Below are positions 15,001-27,405 of a stretch of 64,000 nt of DNA, one piece after another. The DNA comes from Hirudinaria manillensis (taxonomy: Eukaryota > Annelida > Clitellata > Hirudinida > Hirudinidae), in assembly GCA_034509925.1 (NCBI GenBank), contig CM067527.1:3724001-3788000 (forward strand), given 5' to 3'. The translations under genes and the position numbers were made by a program. The notes below the pieces were generated by a model. The model did no database searches, was not told the origin of the DNA, and saw only the letters and a list, made by a program, of their open reading frames with translations. Positions within the stretch are counted from its first letter, which is position 1, and each line of letters opens with the position of its first letter.

Positions 15001-16550
15001 TAGAAAAACATATAAATAGACAATTATTTCGCATCCGTTGCCCAGAAGGCTAAGAGCATTCATCAACTAAGTGAAGAAATGGCAAAGAAAGACAAGGAAA
15101 CGTAATTCAAATGCTTTAAAAAGATAACCTGATCTTAATTTCAAAAATGAAATATAAACAAATCAAGAAGGTACTAAATACAATCAAATTTCATGAACTA
15201 CTTTCCAGCAGAATGCGACGCTCTATGTAACGTGGTATGAAATGGCAAATGGATCAATGCGAACCAATAATAAAGTGTTGCAGATTATCCCAAAGCCAAA
15301 CGCAGCCACTAATTTTTTCAAAACTTAATGGCAAGGCCAGGATTTACTTATTCAGGCAAATTTCTCCCCTTAAAACGGCCACATAGCAGCATAGATAATC
15401 GAGTGCGTTTAAAGTCAAACTATGAAATATATGTTGGTGGTCTTGAAGGGTACCCAACATGGAGGTAATTTCTGCTTCATCGGGAGACCTATTTTTATTG
15501 GTAAAGAAAAACATCTACTCATCAAGTTGAGAGGGAATCTGGTGGAAAAGATAGCTTGATGAGCAACATAAAAAAAAACTATGCCTTCACTCCCCTTAGG
15601 CTATTCTTTAAAATTCGTAATAAACCATTTTACCGATTTAATAGAAGTTTTAAATCTAATAAAGAGTTTATGCATATAGTTTCTAAATCTATATTTCTAA
15701 TCAAGATTCCTGGCTAATTTGTGATAAGCGGAGGGGAGAGCCATGTCCCCATCAATGGCGAATCTAGAAGGCGGAAGAGCCACGGCCCCGTGATTCAAAA
15801 AAGAACTGAATTCAACTTTAAGATTCCTCTGACTGAGGAAAGTCATATTCAACCTTTGAATTGAATATTTAAATTTTGCCCCAATTGCCCCCCCCCCGCG
15901 TTTCTCCATCTTCCAAATTTTGGTCCTCCGCCAAAGATACGCCACTGACCAAGATGATTTATTTTATTTACGTCAAATATAATCCCCATAATATGGCTTT
16001 CCTGACTCACATGCTGCAAGCTAAAGATTCCGAAGGGATTGTTGCTGCCAACAACAACCACTTTAGCGACGGAAGGAGAAATGACTGCAGCATTTCCGGA
16101 AGTAACTTTTAATGTTATCGAATAAATTTTATCCGGCTCGGGTGTTCCATCGTCATAGATTGTAAATGTTGATGATTTCTCCTCAAAAATTGGACCACCT
16201 ACTGCAAACTGTAAGTTTTGAGATGAACCAATAAACACAGATCGTCCGCCAGAAAAGGGGTCATTTATCTTGTGAAAAATTTTAAAAAAATTTGTTTGAT
16301 TTTCAATAATGTTGTTGCTAAGAAACTTAAAAGGCTTAAAACTTACTTGAACAACAACATCAATTACTTCATTGGAGTGACCCTCCTTCTTGATTTCAAC
16401 TTCAAAAGTACCCGGTCTGTACGTTACGTATTCAGTCTTACCAAAGCGTATGACTGCTTGGCTTTCTAAAGTTTCAAGGTGGAATAGCCATAAAACATTT
16501 AAAATTAAATAGAAATGTCTAGACATATTTAAAAGTCTTAACAATGTCAT
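1..16550 (-). CDS. ADGRV1: ADGRV1 (VLGR1/GPR98)-like giant adhesion GPCR, N-terminal part, C-terminus off window
   Basis: In vertebrates this family is a very large calcium-binding adhesion receptor at stereocilia and photoreceptor ankle links. Visible here are a start Met at 16550 with a hydrophobic signal peptide, then many Calx-beta repeats spread over small exons. The first exons are 16347-16550, 16011-16268, 14891-14998 and 14717-14821, all in phase 0. Typical repeat signatures are the 'GVFGFS'-like strand starts (about 5340-5400), the 'GDDEINGILSW' segment near 14050-14085 and many N-glycosylation sequons. A LamG/pentraxin-like domain is encoded at about 7634-6940, with 'SDGTWHFLVIQF' and 'GSLQDLRIYGQ'. 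More Calx-beta follows down to the final fragment at 1-175, which reads into 'AAHDFVAGVVGF'. The order signal, Calx-beta block, LamG, Calx-beta block matches vertebrate ADGRV1. GPS and 7TM lie outside the window. I did not resolve every internal exon. Family call is strong; orthology to ADGRV1 is likely. Confidence 0.85.
1473..1505. repeat. (AATT)n microsatellite in an ADGRV1 intron
   Basis: About eight uninterrupted AATT units lie just upstream, in + coordinates, of an ADGRV1 exon. It is simple sequence with no coding content. Confidence 0.9.
12763..12784. repeat. (TA)n microsatellite in an ADGRV1 intron
   Basis: A run of about eleven TA dinucleotides lies in a short intron of the adhesion-GPCR gene. 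Confidence 0.9.
15753..15947. mobile_element. Possible hAT-like MITE in ADGRV1 intron 2
   Basis: The left end reads CAATGGCGAATCTAGAAGGC. The right end, reverse-complemented, reads CAGTGGCGTATCTTTGGCGG. These form imperfect terminal inverted repeats around a 195-bp interior that holds a C-rich run at about 15890-15898. CAGTGGCG-type termini recall hAT elements. I see no convincing 8-bp target-site duplication, so the element may be old or the class may be wrong. Confidence 0.4.
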
Positions 16551-16862
16551 TCCGCTGAAAGTGTGGGACGTTAATGCTTGCGATCCACTAGGCTTATATT
16601 ACTAAAGATATTTCCCTGGAATAATGCCAAATCAACTTCTCCAGGTTCTACCTGTCGTTGGCAATCTCTCAAATTTTCATGCGTTTAACCATGTGATGAA
16701 ATGAGTGCGTGTGATTTAGGCAAAGTTAACTTTTAATAGAAGAGCATAGTGAAGTGAAGTATGTTGAAGTGCTCGTTGTGGTCGGATTGAGCGTTCTCAT
16801 CCTTGCGTTCTGCTCGAAAATAAATTAATACTTTTGAGTTCAACTGATATTTTTGGCAGAAA
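16551..16862. promoter_or_regulatory. Divergent intergenic region between ADGRV1 and DHRS7B
   Basis: Only 312 bp separate the start codons of the minus-strand receptor and the plus-strand reductase. Both 5'UTRs and both promoters must lie here, unless non-coding first exons exist elsewhere. I see no clear TATA or other named motif. Confidence 0.5.
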
Positions 16863-18243
16863 ATGATTTGTTGTTGGACATTCGGGATAGGCTTCACTCT
16901 AGCAGCAGTTGTCGGATGGATTTTCACTAAGAAAAATAAAATCGATATCAAAGGGAAAGTTGTAATGATTATTGGAGCAAGTTCCGGAATTGGAGAAGGT
17001 TAATAAGTCGCTTGAATTGTTTTAACGAGTTCTTTCTTTTTGCTTCTTCAAATAAAGTTTAATTATCATTACATAATTGTGACTTACAGCCTGTGCACAA
17101 GTATTTTATGAAGAAGGATGCAAACTCATATTGTGTGCCAGAAGACTAGGAGAGCTTGAAAGAATACAAAAAGAGCTCAGCCACACAAAAACTGTATAAT
17201 CATTTTTATTACAGATTCTGGAAGACCTTAACATTTTTTAACCTTCCTCTTTCAAGGAAAAGCATGCATCCCAACCCATCATAATGGCTTTGGATATCAC
17301 AAAATTCGACTCTGTCAGTGATATCATTCAGAAATGTTCAAAGATTCATGGTAGTATAGACATCGTAATAAATAATTCAGGCATTAGTTACAGAGGAAAA
17401 GTTGTGGATACTAGTATTCAAGTAGACCGATCATTAATGGATGTCAACTATTTTGGGCACGTAGCTGTAGTGAAGAGTGAGTTTGATATCAGCATTGCTC
17501 ATAAATTAGCAAATTTAAATTTCTGATATTTAGTAAAATTTGTATAATTTATTTAGAAACACCACTTGTTTTTTTCTTAATGTTGATTTGCCATTATTAC
17601 TACAATATTATTACATTATTACTAATGTTTCACTGAAGGTCTATTAAAGGAGATGATAGAAAGAAGGAGTGGACACTTTGTTTTTGTCAGCAGCCTCCAG
17701 GGGAAATTGTCCATACCTTACAGATCTGCCTGTTGGTTAAATTAGGGACAAATTATTTAAACACTTTTACTTGACCTCTTTATTTTTTAATTTGCTTGCT
17801 TGTTTACCAATCAGATGCTGCTTCAAAACATGCCCTTCAAGGATTTGCTGACTGTTTGAGATCTGAAGTGGACAAGTATAACATTAGAGTCACAGTTGTA
17901 AGTCCTGCTTATGTATGTACCAAACTCTCTGTGAACGCACTGACTTCCGACGGCTCTCTGCATGGAGGTTTAGATTATCATCTCTTTGAATAATGGGGTT
18001 ATGCACGACCCTAACTATGTTGAGACGTACTTTGAGGTCATTGTTTCTTCGTTTTTAGTGATGGACGATAACCAAAAATCAGGCATGGACCCTGCTGAGG
18101 TTGCGTCCGTCATCCTGGAATCAGTTGTTACTCAAAAGAATGAAGTCCTTCTGGCAAAATTCTTCTACAGGGTGACAGTTTATTTAAGAAATGCCTGTCC
18201 AAATGTCTACTTCTATTTCATATCTAAGAAAGCCAAAGATTAA
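16863..18243 (+). CDS. DHRS7B: DHRS7B-like short-chain dehydrogenase/reductase
   Basis: This is a membrane-anchored SDR; in vertebrates DHRS7B (PexRAP) is linked to ether-lipid synthesis at ER and peroxisomes. Six exons (16863-16998, 17090-17193, 17257-17476, 17639-17731, 17815-17967, 18059-18243) join in frame to 296 aa; human is about 325. An N-terminal hydrophobic anchor spans about residues 3-21. The Rossmann motif GASSGIG is at 38-44. 'INNSG' stands where SDRs have NNAG. The catalytic set is Ser172, Tyr185 and Lys189 in YAASK, with normal 13-residue Ser-Tyr spacing. The C-terminus ([11 protein letters not shown]..., ending SKKAKD) resembles DHRS7B more than other SDRs. Other DHRS7 paralogues are the main alternative. 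It is divergent from ADGRV1 and convergent with MRTF. Confidence 0.88.
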
Positions 18244-18273
18244 TGTGAAGTGAGGAAGCTCAAGTGATGGAGC

Positions 18274-18279
18274 AATAAA
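18274..18279 (+). terminator. AATAAA poly(A) signal of DHRS7B
   Basis: The hexamer lies 31 nt after the stop codon, a position expected for a short 3'UTR. Confidence 0.6.
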
Positions 18280-19488
18280 TTTTATTTTGATGATAAATTT
18301 ACAACTTACTTTCTGGTTCCTAAAAGCCAATAAATTTTTTTTTAAATAAATAAAACTGGATTTGATCCACTAAAAACACTTTTCCCATTTAGAATCTAAG
18401 ATATGTTTATCATCAAATATTAGTTTTAGAAATAATTAAACTTAGTATTAACAATATTGAGCTGGATAAGGTTTGAAGATCATCCAAATGCCATGAATAC
18501 TAAGATTTGGCCACATTCTATGGTAGTAGACTGTGATCGCATGGGTGGTTAGGAAGTGGCATTCGATATGTTATGTGTGGGGCGAGAAAATAATGCCAGG
18601 CGAATTATATTTTACTGAAACCGAGTTAATTGCCCCGAGCAATTCCAGACCGCACTCATTCTGAATCTGATTTCATACTCTAGTGCAATGAAGAAATAAA
18701 AACCTTGTCAAAAGGGATTGCACTCTAGATCCTTGCCAAAGGAGTTGTAAAGAAATTTATGTAAAAAGCCGGTTTATTTACATGTGTAAAATTACATTAC
18801 TGGATACTAGGATGTGGCTGTAATTGATAACTAAACACCACATTTTAGCAAACAAAAAGACAAATTCAAACCTGAAAAGATCACAACAAACAAGCAACAG
18901 AACGTTTGGCAAAGTTCCGAGCTTAAAAATTCATGCTTTGAACACCGTGCATGTGCAAGCGATCACACAGAATTAAATACTAAGCAGTTTTCTTGGTAGT
19001 GGTCGTACTTTGGTGTATGGAATGGATGTTTTCGCTAATGGTTGTTAGATACGTAAGACAATTTTAAGCACCACAATAGACTTCTTTAGACAATCTAGGT
19101 TTCTCTTAAACAGATTTCTGCATTTCATAATGATAGGTGGTGGACAGCAGTTGACCATAGCAGGTACCAGACACAATTACAGCACGTTTGTCAAGAAGCA
19201 TCTTTTCAAACATGCGAAGGAAAAATAAAACATTTCCGAAGTGGAGTTAAGTCGAGATGTTCGCAAAAGGTCACACGAAATAGGAATGAAACCGACCGAC
19301 ATTTATTTACACGAGAGCTTCAATGACCAGATTTTTGTCAAACCAACAATAGTTACCTCTGAGAAGAAAAAATATTTAATTACAACAACTTAATTTTCAT
19401 AGCAGATTGACGATTAACAAAGAAAATCACGAACGGGCGGTGTCTACAACGTCGGCTTTGGTGAAAACTTGGCGACAACCGTGCAGTT
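18280..19488. other. Convergent intergenic/3'UTR space between DHRS7B and MRTF
   Basis: No coding exon is recognisable. Minus-strand AATAAA copies, for example TTTATT at 19302-19307, could end the MRTF transcript, so much of this is probably MRTF 3'UTR. Confidence 0.5.
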
Positions 19489-22400
19489 TTAGATGGATGA
19501 AGTAGAGCTATATCTCGAAAGATCAAAGTCATTAAGCATATCCATGCAGCCATTTTTCATGCCATGCTGATGATTTGCAGTGTGGTTGCCAATGGAGTCG
19601 GCTTGCGAGAACAAAGAGTGGGTGCTCGTCAAGCCCTGATGATCGATAGGTGAAAAGAAGCTGCTGCCTGTGCTGCAATCACCGGTGAAAATATCCATGA
19701 GTTCGAGTTCGGGCTGCGGAGTCCTCATCTTGGAGTCGTGAGACGTGCCTCCGTCGCCGGCCGAAGTGCCGACCGGCGACCTTTCCCCGAGGATGCAGGG
19801 ACCCCCTATGGAGGGATCCATGACCAGTTGAAATGAAATGTCGTAGTCCTGAGCTGAGGGATCAGAAATTCCATTGAAGATATCCATTTCGATGTGCTCT
19901 TGTGACGGCGTGCAGATGTTTGGGAATTCTGAAGAAAAAAAAAAGGATTTTGCATTGAAACTACAGTACCATAAATTTTATTGCTGCATTTGTGCTGTAG
20001 TTTGGACATCGTTGATATATTCTTTCTTGGCAATGTACTTGCTTGAAGAACATTTGCTCTAATGAAAGTTTATGCTGACCTTAATTATTTTTAATACCTC
20101 AATTAATTTCAATACATAATAATATGATATAATAATAATTATAATAAACATCTAAAGTTCATTAATTCTGCACTGTAATTAAATGATTTTCTGACAAACC
20201 TGGTTTGGTACGTAGGACATCCAATACCTCTTCGATTGTTGAATTATTGCAGTGTTGTTGTGCTTGCTGCTGGGTCTTGTGTGTTTGCTGTTGGTTAATC
20301 TGTTGTTGCTGTCCAAATAATTCTGATTTTGACTGATTTTGCATACTCCATAGCTTCAAGAGTGAATCAACAGAAGCCCCGTTAACATTCTGAAAATTGT
20401 AAACCTTTACATATAAGAACAAATGGCTTCAAATTTTAAGTAGTCCAATTTGAGAGCTACTTTTTGTTGTCAAGCGATCAGTTGGAGTCATTTTTTTTAA
20501 ATTTAACAAATAAAAACTAATATTTATTATCTGACGATTATCAACAAAAAACTAAATTAAAACATTTAAACTTCTCATTATTGCCAAGTTCAAATAAAAA
20601 CTTGTTTTTAAAACAGCAAAAAAATGATTTTATCGGATGCAAATCAGGACTATGAGTAATGTAAATGTTTTCCTTTAATTATCTATATATAGATAAATAT
20701 ATAATTGTCTCATTCATAATGCACGGCGTCGTCATTTGCATGAGAAAATCATGACTTGAATTTGTTGTAAATGTTGAATTTAAATTTAGAATTATTAATT
20801 AGGTTCTCGATGAAAACAAAATGGAATAAATTCCATCGATTGTTTCATGATTTAATGTTGGTTCGTGTTGATAAATTAAATTCCAGCATTATATTTCAGA
20901 CAAAAAAAGAACACTTGAATGGCTAGATTATTTGAATTATGATGTAAGGATATTACATAAAACTCAGACAAAACGTAAAAAATGTTAAAATTAATCATTA
21001 AACGACATCTTAAAATTAATATGTGAAGCAAAATTTTCTTGAAAACAAAAAAAAATATTTGGTGCAGAAGCTCGGATTCCCCAAAAATAAAGTATCGTTT
21101 GACTTCTGAATATTTTTAATCAGAATAAACTTAAAAAATAGTAAAACCTTTGACTAAGAAACAGAGTGAACACAGCAGATTCTACCTGATTCATATGGTG
21201 ATTGACATCACCACCGCTCTTCAGTTGATCATTGCTTTGGAAGTGATTTCCGTACGGGACAAACGAAGAGCCGTTCAAACTGGAATTGATAAGTTTTGTA
21301 GAATAATGTAAATATAAATTAGTGTCATGAATTTGTTTTTAAAAACTTGTAAGGTATGTACCTGGTTTTACTGTTCAGATCTACAAATGAATTGGAGTTT
21401 CTCTGTGAAAAGGGATCGAGAGCCGTTCCAACGCAAGACGGGAGCGAATTGTTTGGATGAGCCAAGAGCGAGGGATGCTGTGGAGCTTTGACTTCTCTCT
21501 TAGGTGCTTCCATGACGGCCGAGATTCTATTAGGTTGGCCTTGGTTCATTGCCTGTTGGAGTTGATTGGAGATGTTGTGTCTGAGGAGATCGTTTAAAAT
21601 CATCTGTTCGGAGGAACTGTCCATCTTGAGAAGTTGCTCCAGGTCTGCCAAATGCTGAGTTAAAACAGGTACGTTTTGAGCTTGCAACATCTCGGCGGTC
21701 CTCAAATCATTAAGTTCCTGTTGAGGGTTTTTGAGAGCGAGGAGTTGCTTGTGCAGGCATTCGAATATATTAGCCTCTAATTGATCTGCTCCGTACTGAG
21801 TGGATGCTTGATTCATCAGTCCATTCCTAGCATTCTGAACGTCGGTGTTATCTGCTTTATTAGCAGATGTGAGCACTAATTGCATAACCTCTTTTATACA
21901 TTGATCCTTTATTTTTATTTCCTGATGGGCCTTTTCCAGATCCCTCTCGAGTTTGGCAATTTTTTCTTCTGATAGTTTTATCTTCTCTTCTGCACTGAGA
22001 AGCTGGCTGTCATTTTCAATCTAGGGACACAAAAGAAGAAACATGTGAGAAATGATGAGCCATAATGATAACAATGAGCTCAACTAGGTGGCTAGATGTA
22101 GCTTATAAGCCAATGAATTATCAACATGAATGTAAGAAAATAGAATGAATGGCATGTGTAAACAACTGCCTTTGACTATCAAATCATAGATTCTTAGCCG
22201 AGCTTGTTGACATTGAGCACGTGATGTTCACTAAAGATTTGTGAGGGTTCTCAACTTCAGACAATATGCAAACGAGCAACAAACCACGTGCCTTAAGACG
22301 ATTTTAATAAATTATGCATCTATTTAGGCATTAATTTAAATAATAAATCTGCTTTTATCTAAAAAAAAAGCATTTGTACCTTTTTGTTTTCATTAAGCAT

Positions 22401-25063
22401 TTTCAGGGGCTGGAATTGAAGGGAATCAGGATTGATTTCATTCAAGCAAGGGTTATGGATAATATTGGAAAAATTGCCAGAAAATGGAGTTTGAAGTGAA
22501 GAAAGCAAGTTATTGCTAGCTTCATTTGATTCAAAGTTATAAACTGGCATGTGATTTGAGGTAGATATAATGCTGTTCTCATTCATTTCATTGTCCATTG
22601 ATGAAAGTGAGCCTAGAGCACTAGCATCTAGATAGCCTGAAAATTCATTTTTAATAATAGGCTGATTTGAGTCTTGCAATGAGGAAAATAAATAAGAGCC
22701 ATTTCTGTGCATCTGAAGTCTTTCTATAAGCTGGGGCTTGGAGCCAGAGCAAGATATGTTTAACTTTTTACATTCGGCCCGAAGCTCGGGCACCTTTAGG
22801 TCCTCCAGTCTGACCTGAGTCTTGTCGATCAAGTTTTTGCTGGGTTCTGGAACTTTCAGAGGAACGTTGTTGGCACTTGTGACAGGGCACGTAGAAGCAT
22901 TGTTGTAAATGATTTTCTGGACATTTTCAATGTCACCATTCTTCTGAATATCAGAGGTAGAAGATATCATGTTGAACATTTTTGTCTGCCTGGAGGATAT
23001 GGCTGGGTTTTCTTTGCTAATCACGAGGCTCTCTGGCTTTGGAGCTATGAAGCTCATTCCAGAAGGTCTACTGTGATTATTTTTAGTTGTAATCTGCCAC
23101 TTGATCAACTGCTCTTGCTGCAACTTTAGTATATCGATCTGGGGCTGAGCGTGTTTGCTTTTCAAGGATGACTGCTGACTCGACTTGATGACGTTCGGAG
23201 GACCCTTGTATTCGTGAAATTTAATCGGCTTTGGCTTCGAAATGCTCTTTGTCCTAATTTTCTTCTGAGATTTCTGTTGCCTGTAAGCAGACGCCGTCGA
23301 TGCAACCGAGGCCGGAGTGACGAGGGGAAGGTTTTCAGGGAGGGCACTGAGAGCCAAAGTTGTCGAATTGATTGACGAGCTGAACGTAGAGGAGAGGGTC
23401 ACATTTTTTAGATTGCACTGCTGCTTCGCCGTGGAGATCAAAAGTGGAGTTATGTCCGGAGCGGGCGGAATGTCTTGTCTTATTATGGCACGTTGTTGAT
23501 CCAAGACCGACGAAGAAGAAACACGATCATTGTGCAAAACCTTTTGCTCCGGAGAGGGCTGCGGAAAGATGTCCTCGGGCGAGGAGAGGGACGGATATGC
23601 GAGTTGACTGCCGTCATCCATGGAGACAAACTCAAAACTATCTGAAGATACGTGCTTGTTCTGCTCACTGCCATGGTTAATCGGGGAGACATTTTCAAAT
23701 GAAGAACCAAAACTCATGGCATCATAGCTGCCAGAAAAAAGCATTCCAAAACCGGTACTGGAATCGGAAAACAAGTTCTCCTCGTTATCTGTTGCAGGTT
23801 CATCTAAAATGAAGGTCCATAAGTTGCACAGGAATAATTATAACAATTAGATAGAAAGACAAATAAAACGATGAATCGTGAGATGGAGACAACAGGAACA
23901 ATACTATTATTAGAAGCAAATGTCATTAATTGAAAATAAAGTGCAACTGCATTTAACATGTGAAGGAAAATAAAACCAAAATTCATTGGTAATTAGTCAT
24001 TCAATCATAAGCAAAATAGAGTTGTTAACCAGGCATAGAGACAGATTCATCATCCAATAAAAGTATGTTCTTGGAGACCAAATCCAAAGGTCCAGGCCTA
24101 TGGGAAAGAAGATCATTCAGGTTGTCTTGCAACTTGGATTTCTTCAGCAATCTCTGCTTGTCCTGTAGGGATCTATCCACAAGAGGATGTGTATCTGCAT
24201 TTGATAGAATGATACTTATGGGCTTGGCTGAATCAGAGCTAAACACTGAATAAACCTACAACAAATAGCTAATGAATGCTTCAATAAAAATATTTTGTAA
24301 ACATTTTCAGATCTTAAACTTAAGCTGTTAGCATCACATAAATATTTCCAAACAGAAATTTATAACAAATTCCACAACTGCCTTGACTGAAATGTTACAA
24401 TGTTAAGTCTGATAAAGATGGGATCTCCATTAAGGTTTATTTACCTAGCATTAATAATAATATAACCTTCCAAAATGTGATGTTGCACAAGACACTGTCT
24501 ATCTGGTCTATCCTTTAATTTCTTTTGTAGCAAATCCCTTGCCTAAAGTGAATAATAATAACAACGATATAATCAAAAATTAAAAGGTGATGAGGGAAAA
24601 ATAAATTTTTTAGATGCACCAACCTTTGCTTGTTCAAGTTGCCGGCTTTGCTCTGCAAAAGCCAAAGGTGTGTTGAGTTCTAGAAGTATTAAGAAATCAG
24701 CAAAGTGCAAAATAATATTAATTACAACTAAAAAACTGACTTGGATAAATCCCTTGACTGACCAATTCAGGCAAAGTCCTTCGCAGCTGAAGCCTTCTTT
24801 CTAAGCCTTAATAAAATAAATCAATATATATAGCTCAATGAAGTAGTTTGCATAATCAGGAAACATAATACAAAAACAGAAAAGCCATGAAAACTCCAAA
24901 AATGATAGTTACTTTCTCTATTTGATTCCATAGAGACTTGCAACGACTTTTGTTCTATTTGTGGCTGAATGCAAGATAGCACCGGATCAAACAAATTGAT
25001 AGAATTTTGGATTCCAGTTCCATGAGAAACTTCATGCATGGTTTTGAAAGGGTTTGAATTCAT
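19489..25063 (-). CDS. MRTF: Myocardin-related transcription factor (MRTF/MKL)
   Basis: This is an actin-sensing coactivator of serum response factor. Ten exons (24913-25063, 24741-24800, 24624-24679, 24467-24542, 24030-24245, 22380-23803, 21362-22020, 21186-21279, 20200-20389, 19489-19928) join to 1121 aa. Three G-actin-binding RPEL motifs are visible: about 52-73 (RRTLPELVSQGIYP), 90-114 (KDRPDRQCLVQHHIL) and 153-176 (SHRPGPLDLVSKNIL). A basic/Gln region near 375-420 fits the SRF-binding B-box area. The SAP domain at about 516-550 contains LEDLKVPELRAECKKLNIS. Exon 7 opens with a leucine-zipper coiled coil (about 662-710). A Gln-rich stretch and an acidic, Ser-rich C-terminus fit a transactivation domain. 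An in-frame TGA upstream of the first Met supports the start. Vertebrate MRTFs are about 950-1080 aa, so this one is slightly long. Confidence 0.93.
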
Positions 25064-25545
25064 TTTACCAGTGATAACTCAGTAACTTTATCAAAAAAAT
25101 TCGACATTAATAATAGATCGCGATTCCAAATTGTTATAATTCCACAATATCCGACAAAATAAGGAAGAAATGCGAGAGTCCGGTTTACCAATTTAATCAC
25201 TAGCCCTGGCTTGAACCTCTTAATAGGCAAATTTGAATAGAATAATTCTTATCGTTCCGCTAAAGAGAAAAAAATGCAATTCCAGATAAATGTTAAACTT
25301 CGAAGTGATCAGTCTGCTCGGAGAAGCATCAGCAACAACCACAACAAAACCCCAGGCCCCGTGAGTTAAGTTAGATATCCGAAGCAATGAAGTCTTGTAA
25401 AAATTTGTTTAATATATTTTTATTTAGTTTCTATAACATAAACAATTATACAATTAGTAAGAAATATTTAAAGGCATTATTTTAATACCCTTGCATCCCC
25501 AAATGAGCAGGCCACCTATCCGCCAAAACTTATTTATTTGGAGAT
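25064..25545. promoter_or_regulatory. Divergent intergenic region between MRTF and XPA
   Basis: 482 bp separate the two start codons, which face away from each other. A bidirectional promoter is the simplest reading. No core-promoter motif stands out. Confidence 0.5.
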
Positions 25546-26939
25546 ATGGAGCAGCCGAGTGATGGTGATGATTCGCGGGATGCGAAAGCGGACGAGTTAC
25601 CGAAAGCTGTTAAAGCAAGAATTGAAAGAAATAGACAGAAAGCTGTTTCACTTAAACGAGAAAAGGCTGCTAAACGAGTATTTCAGCAAATTGACCAAGA
25701 ATGTAACGAACTATCATTTGAGATATTAGGATAGTTGTTGAACATGCATGAACTAAATTTCAGGCTTCCTCAGTAAAACTGACCAACCGTCAGATTCAAA
25801 AAAACCTGACAGTCATGGTGGATTCATCGTGGAAAAGGAGGATGCCAAGAAGATTAATGAAATAAAAATTGTTCATAAACCAGGTTATGATTTTACACTG
25901 TTAACAAGATTACTGGTTGCTCATGTCTTTAAATTTTTTTAGGTGCCATTCTGCCAGAAAGTGACCGACCAGTTTGTGTGGAATGTAACAAAACCTTCAA
26001 TGACTCGTATTTGTATGACAATTTCACAGCATCTGTTTGTGACGGCTGCAAGTAAATTTGAATCAAATGATGAGCCTCATTTAAATTCATGATGAAAATT
26101 TTAATTGTTTCAAATGTAGAGATGTAGAAGGAGCACACAGACTAATAACAAAAACAGAAGCAAAGGAATCATATTTATTGAAAGATTGTGATCTTGATCT
26201 TCGGGAGCCTCCCCTTAAATTCTTATTGAAGAGAAATAATCGACAGCCAAGATGGGGAGAAATGAAATTGTACTTGGAATGCCAGGTGATTTGTGCTCAA
26301 TTATAATAAAGACTTTGCATTAAAATCTGGTTAGAACTTTTTTTGAATGGTATATACTTTGGAGGAAGACTTCTGTGGTCAAACTATTTGCATCTCCTGA
26401 ATACTGATATTTTAGATTATTTTGTTTGTTTTTGATTATAAGCATTAAATCTGTTACAATGTAAGGTGGCTCAAAGGGCAGCAGAGGTGTGGGGAAGTGA
26501 TGAAAAACTTGAGGAGGAAAGGACAAGAAGACTTGAAAGCAAGAACAAAATGAAAAATAAAAAGTTTAACAAGAAGATGGAAGGTAAGGCATTGCTTTTT
26601 TAAACACTGCTTCCTAACTCTTTTGTCTTTACAAAGAATAAATTTAGTTCTGGAGTGGATGCATTTGTTGGTCCAGTTTCACTTAGTAAAGTTAACTTGT
26701 ATGCACAATTAAGCGTTTGACATTTGTTTTATTTAATTATCTACCTAATTTTGATTTAAAAAATTAATTTGTAAGTGATATAAATAGATCTCAGGCGAGA
26801 GATGATGAGAAGTAAGTACACCAAGATGTCCCAAGTGCATGAACACGAATTTGGGGAGGAAACTTATAGAGAGGTTGATGACAAGTACCTCAAAACCTGT
26901 AAAACCTGCAATTACACGATGATTTATGAAGAATTATGA
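25546..26939 (+). CDS. XPA: XPA, nucleotide excision repair damage-verification protein
   Basis: XPA binds kinked DNA at lesions and scaffolds RPA, TFIIH and ERCC1-XPF in nucleotide excision repair. Six exons (25546-25702, 25764-25883, 25943-26051, 26120-26285, 26466-26583, 26788-26939) join to 273 aa, the same length as human XPA. The N-terminus carries '[10 protein letters not shown]', and '[10 protein letters not shown]' matches the ERCC1-binding Gly-rich segment. The zinc finger has Cys104, Cys107, Cys125 and Cys128, the C-x2-C-x17-C-x2-C spacing of the family. The DNA-binding core includes '[20 protein letters not shown]' and 'REPPLKFLL'. A basic helix and the C-terminal TFIIH-contact region ([13 protein letters not shown]) are also present. 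The exon 1 donor is my choice by phase; another donor is possible. Confidence 0.95.
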
Positions 26940-27405
26940 TGTTTCTAACGCTCCTCATTTTGCTTTTAGTACTTTTCTGTAATAACTGCTTGCAGGTCAC
27001 TTGTTGCAAAGCTTTGTCTTTGATTCAACAAACTTGTTATTTTTCACATTTATTTGATCAGCAGCATGAATCGTTTCATAACAAATTAAATAGGCCCAAA
27101 TAAAATATTTATAAAACATGTAAAGTTTCAGACCTGCACTGATCAGAAAATCAGGTAAGTTTTGAAAGCATTGTGTTTTTGCAGAGATTATGGTTAAGTT
27201 TTCAGATAACAGCTGCAGTTTAGTTCAAAACATTAAAAAGATTTGTAATTCAAACAATTTATAATCTTGAAATTACACCTTTTCTCTGACTCAGATTGAT
27301 AAACAATATTATTGCTAAGTAAGGGGCAAACAAATGATATGTTGCAAGCTGGACAAAATTGTAAATGAGAAACTAGAAACAAATGGAAAATCTTGACTGA
27401 TGTCA
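26940..27405. other. Convergent 3'UTR region between XPA and the SH3 adaptor
   Basis: AATAAA at 27099-27104 is a likely XPA poly(A) signal, 160 nt after the stop. No other feature is seen. Confidence 0.5.
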
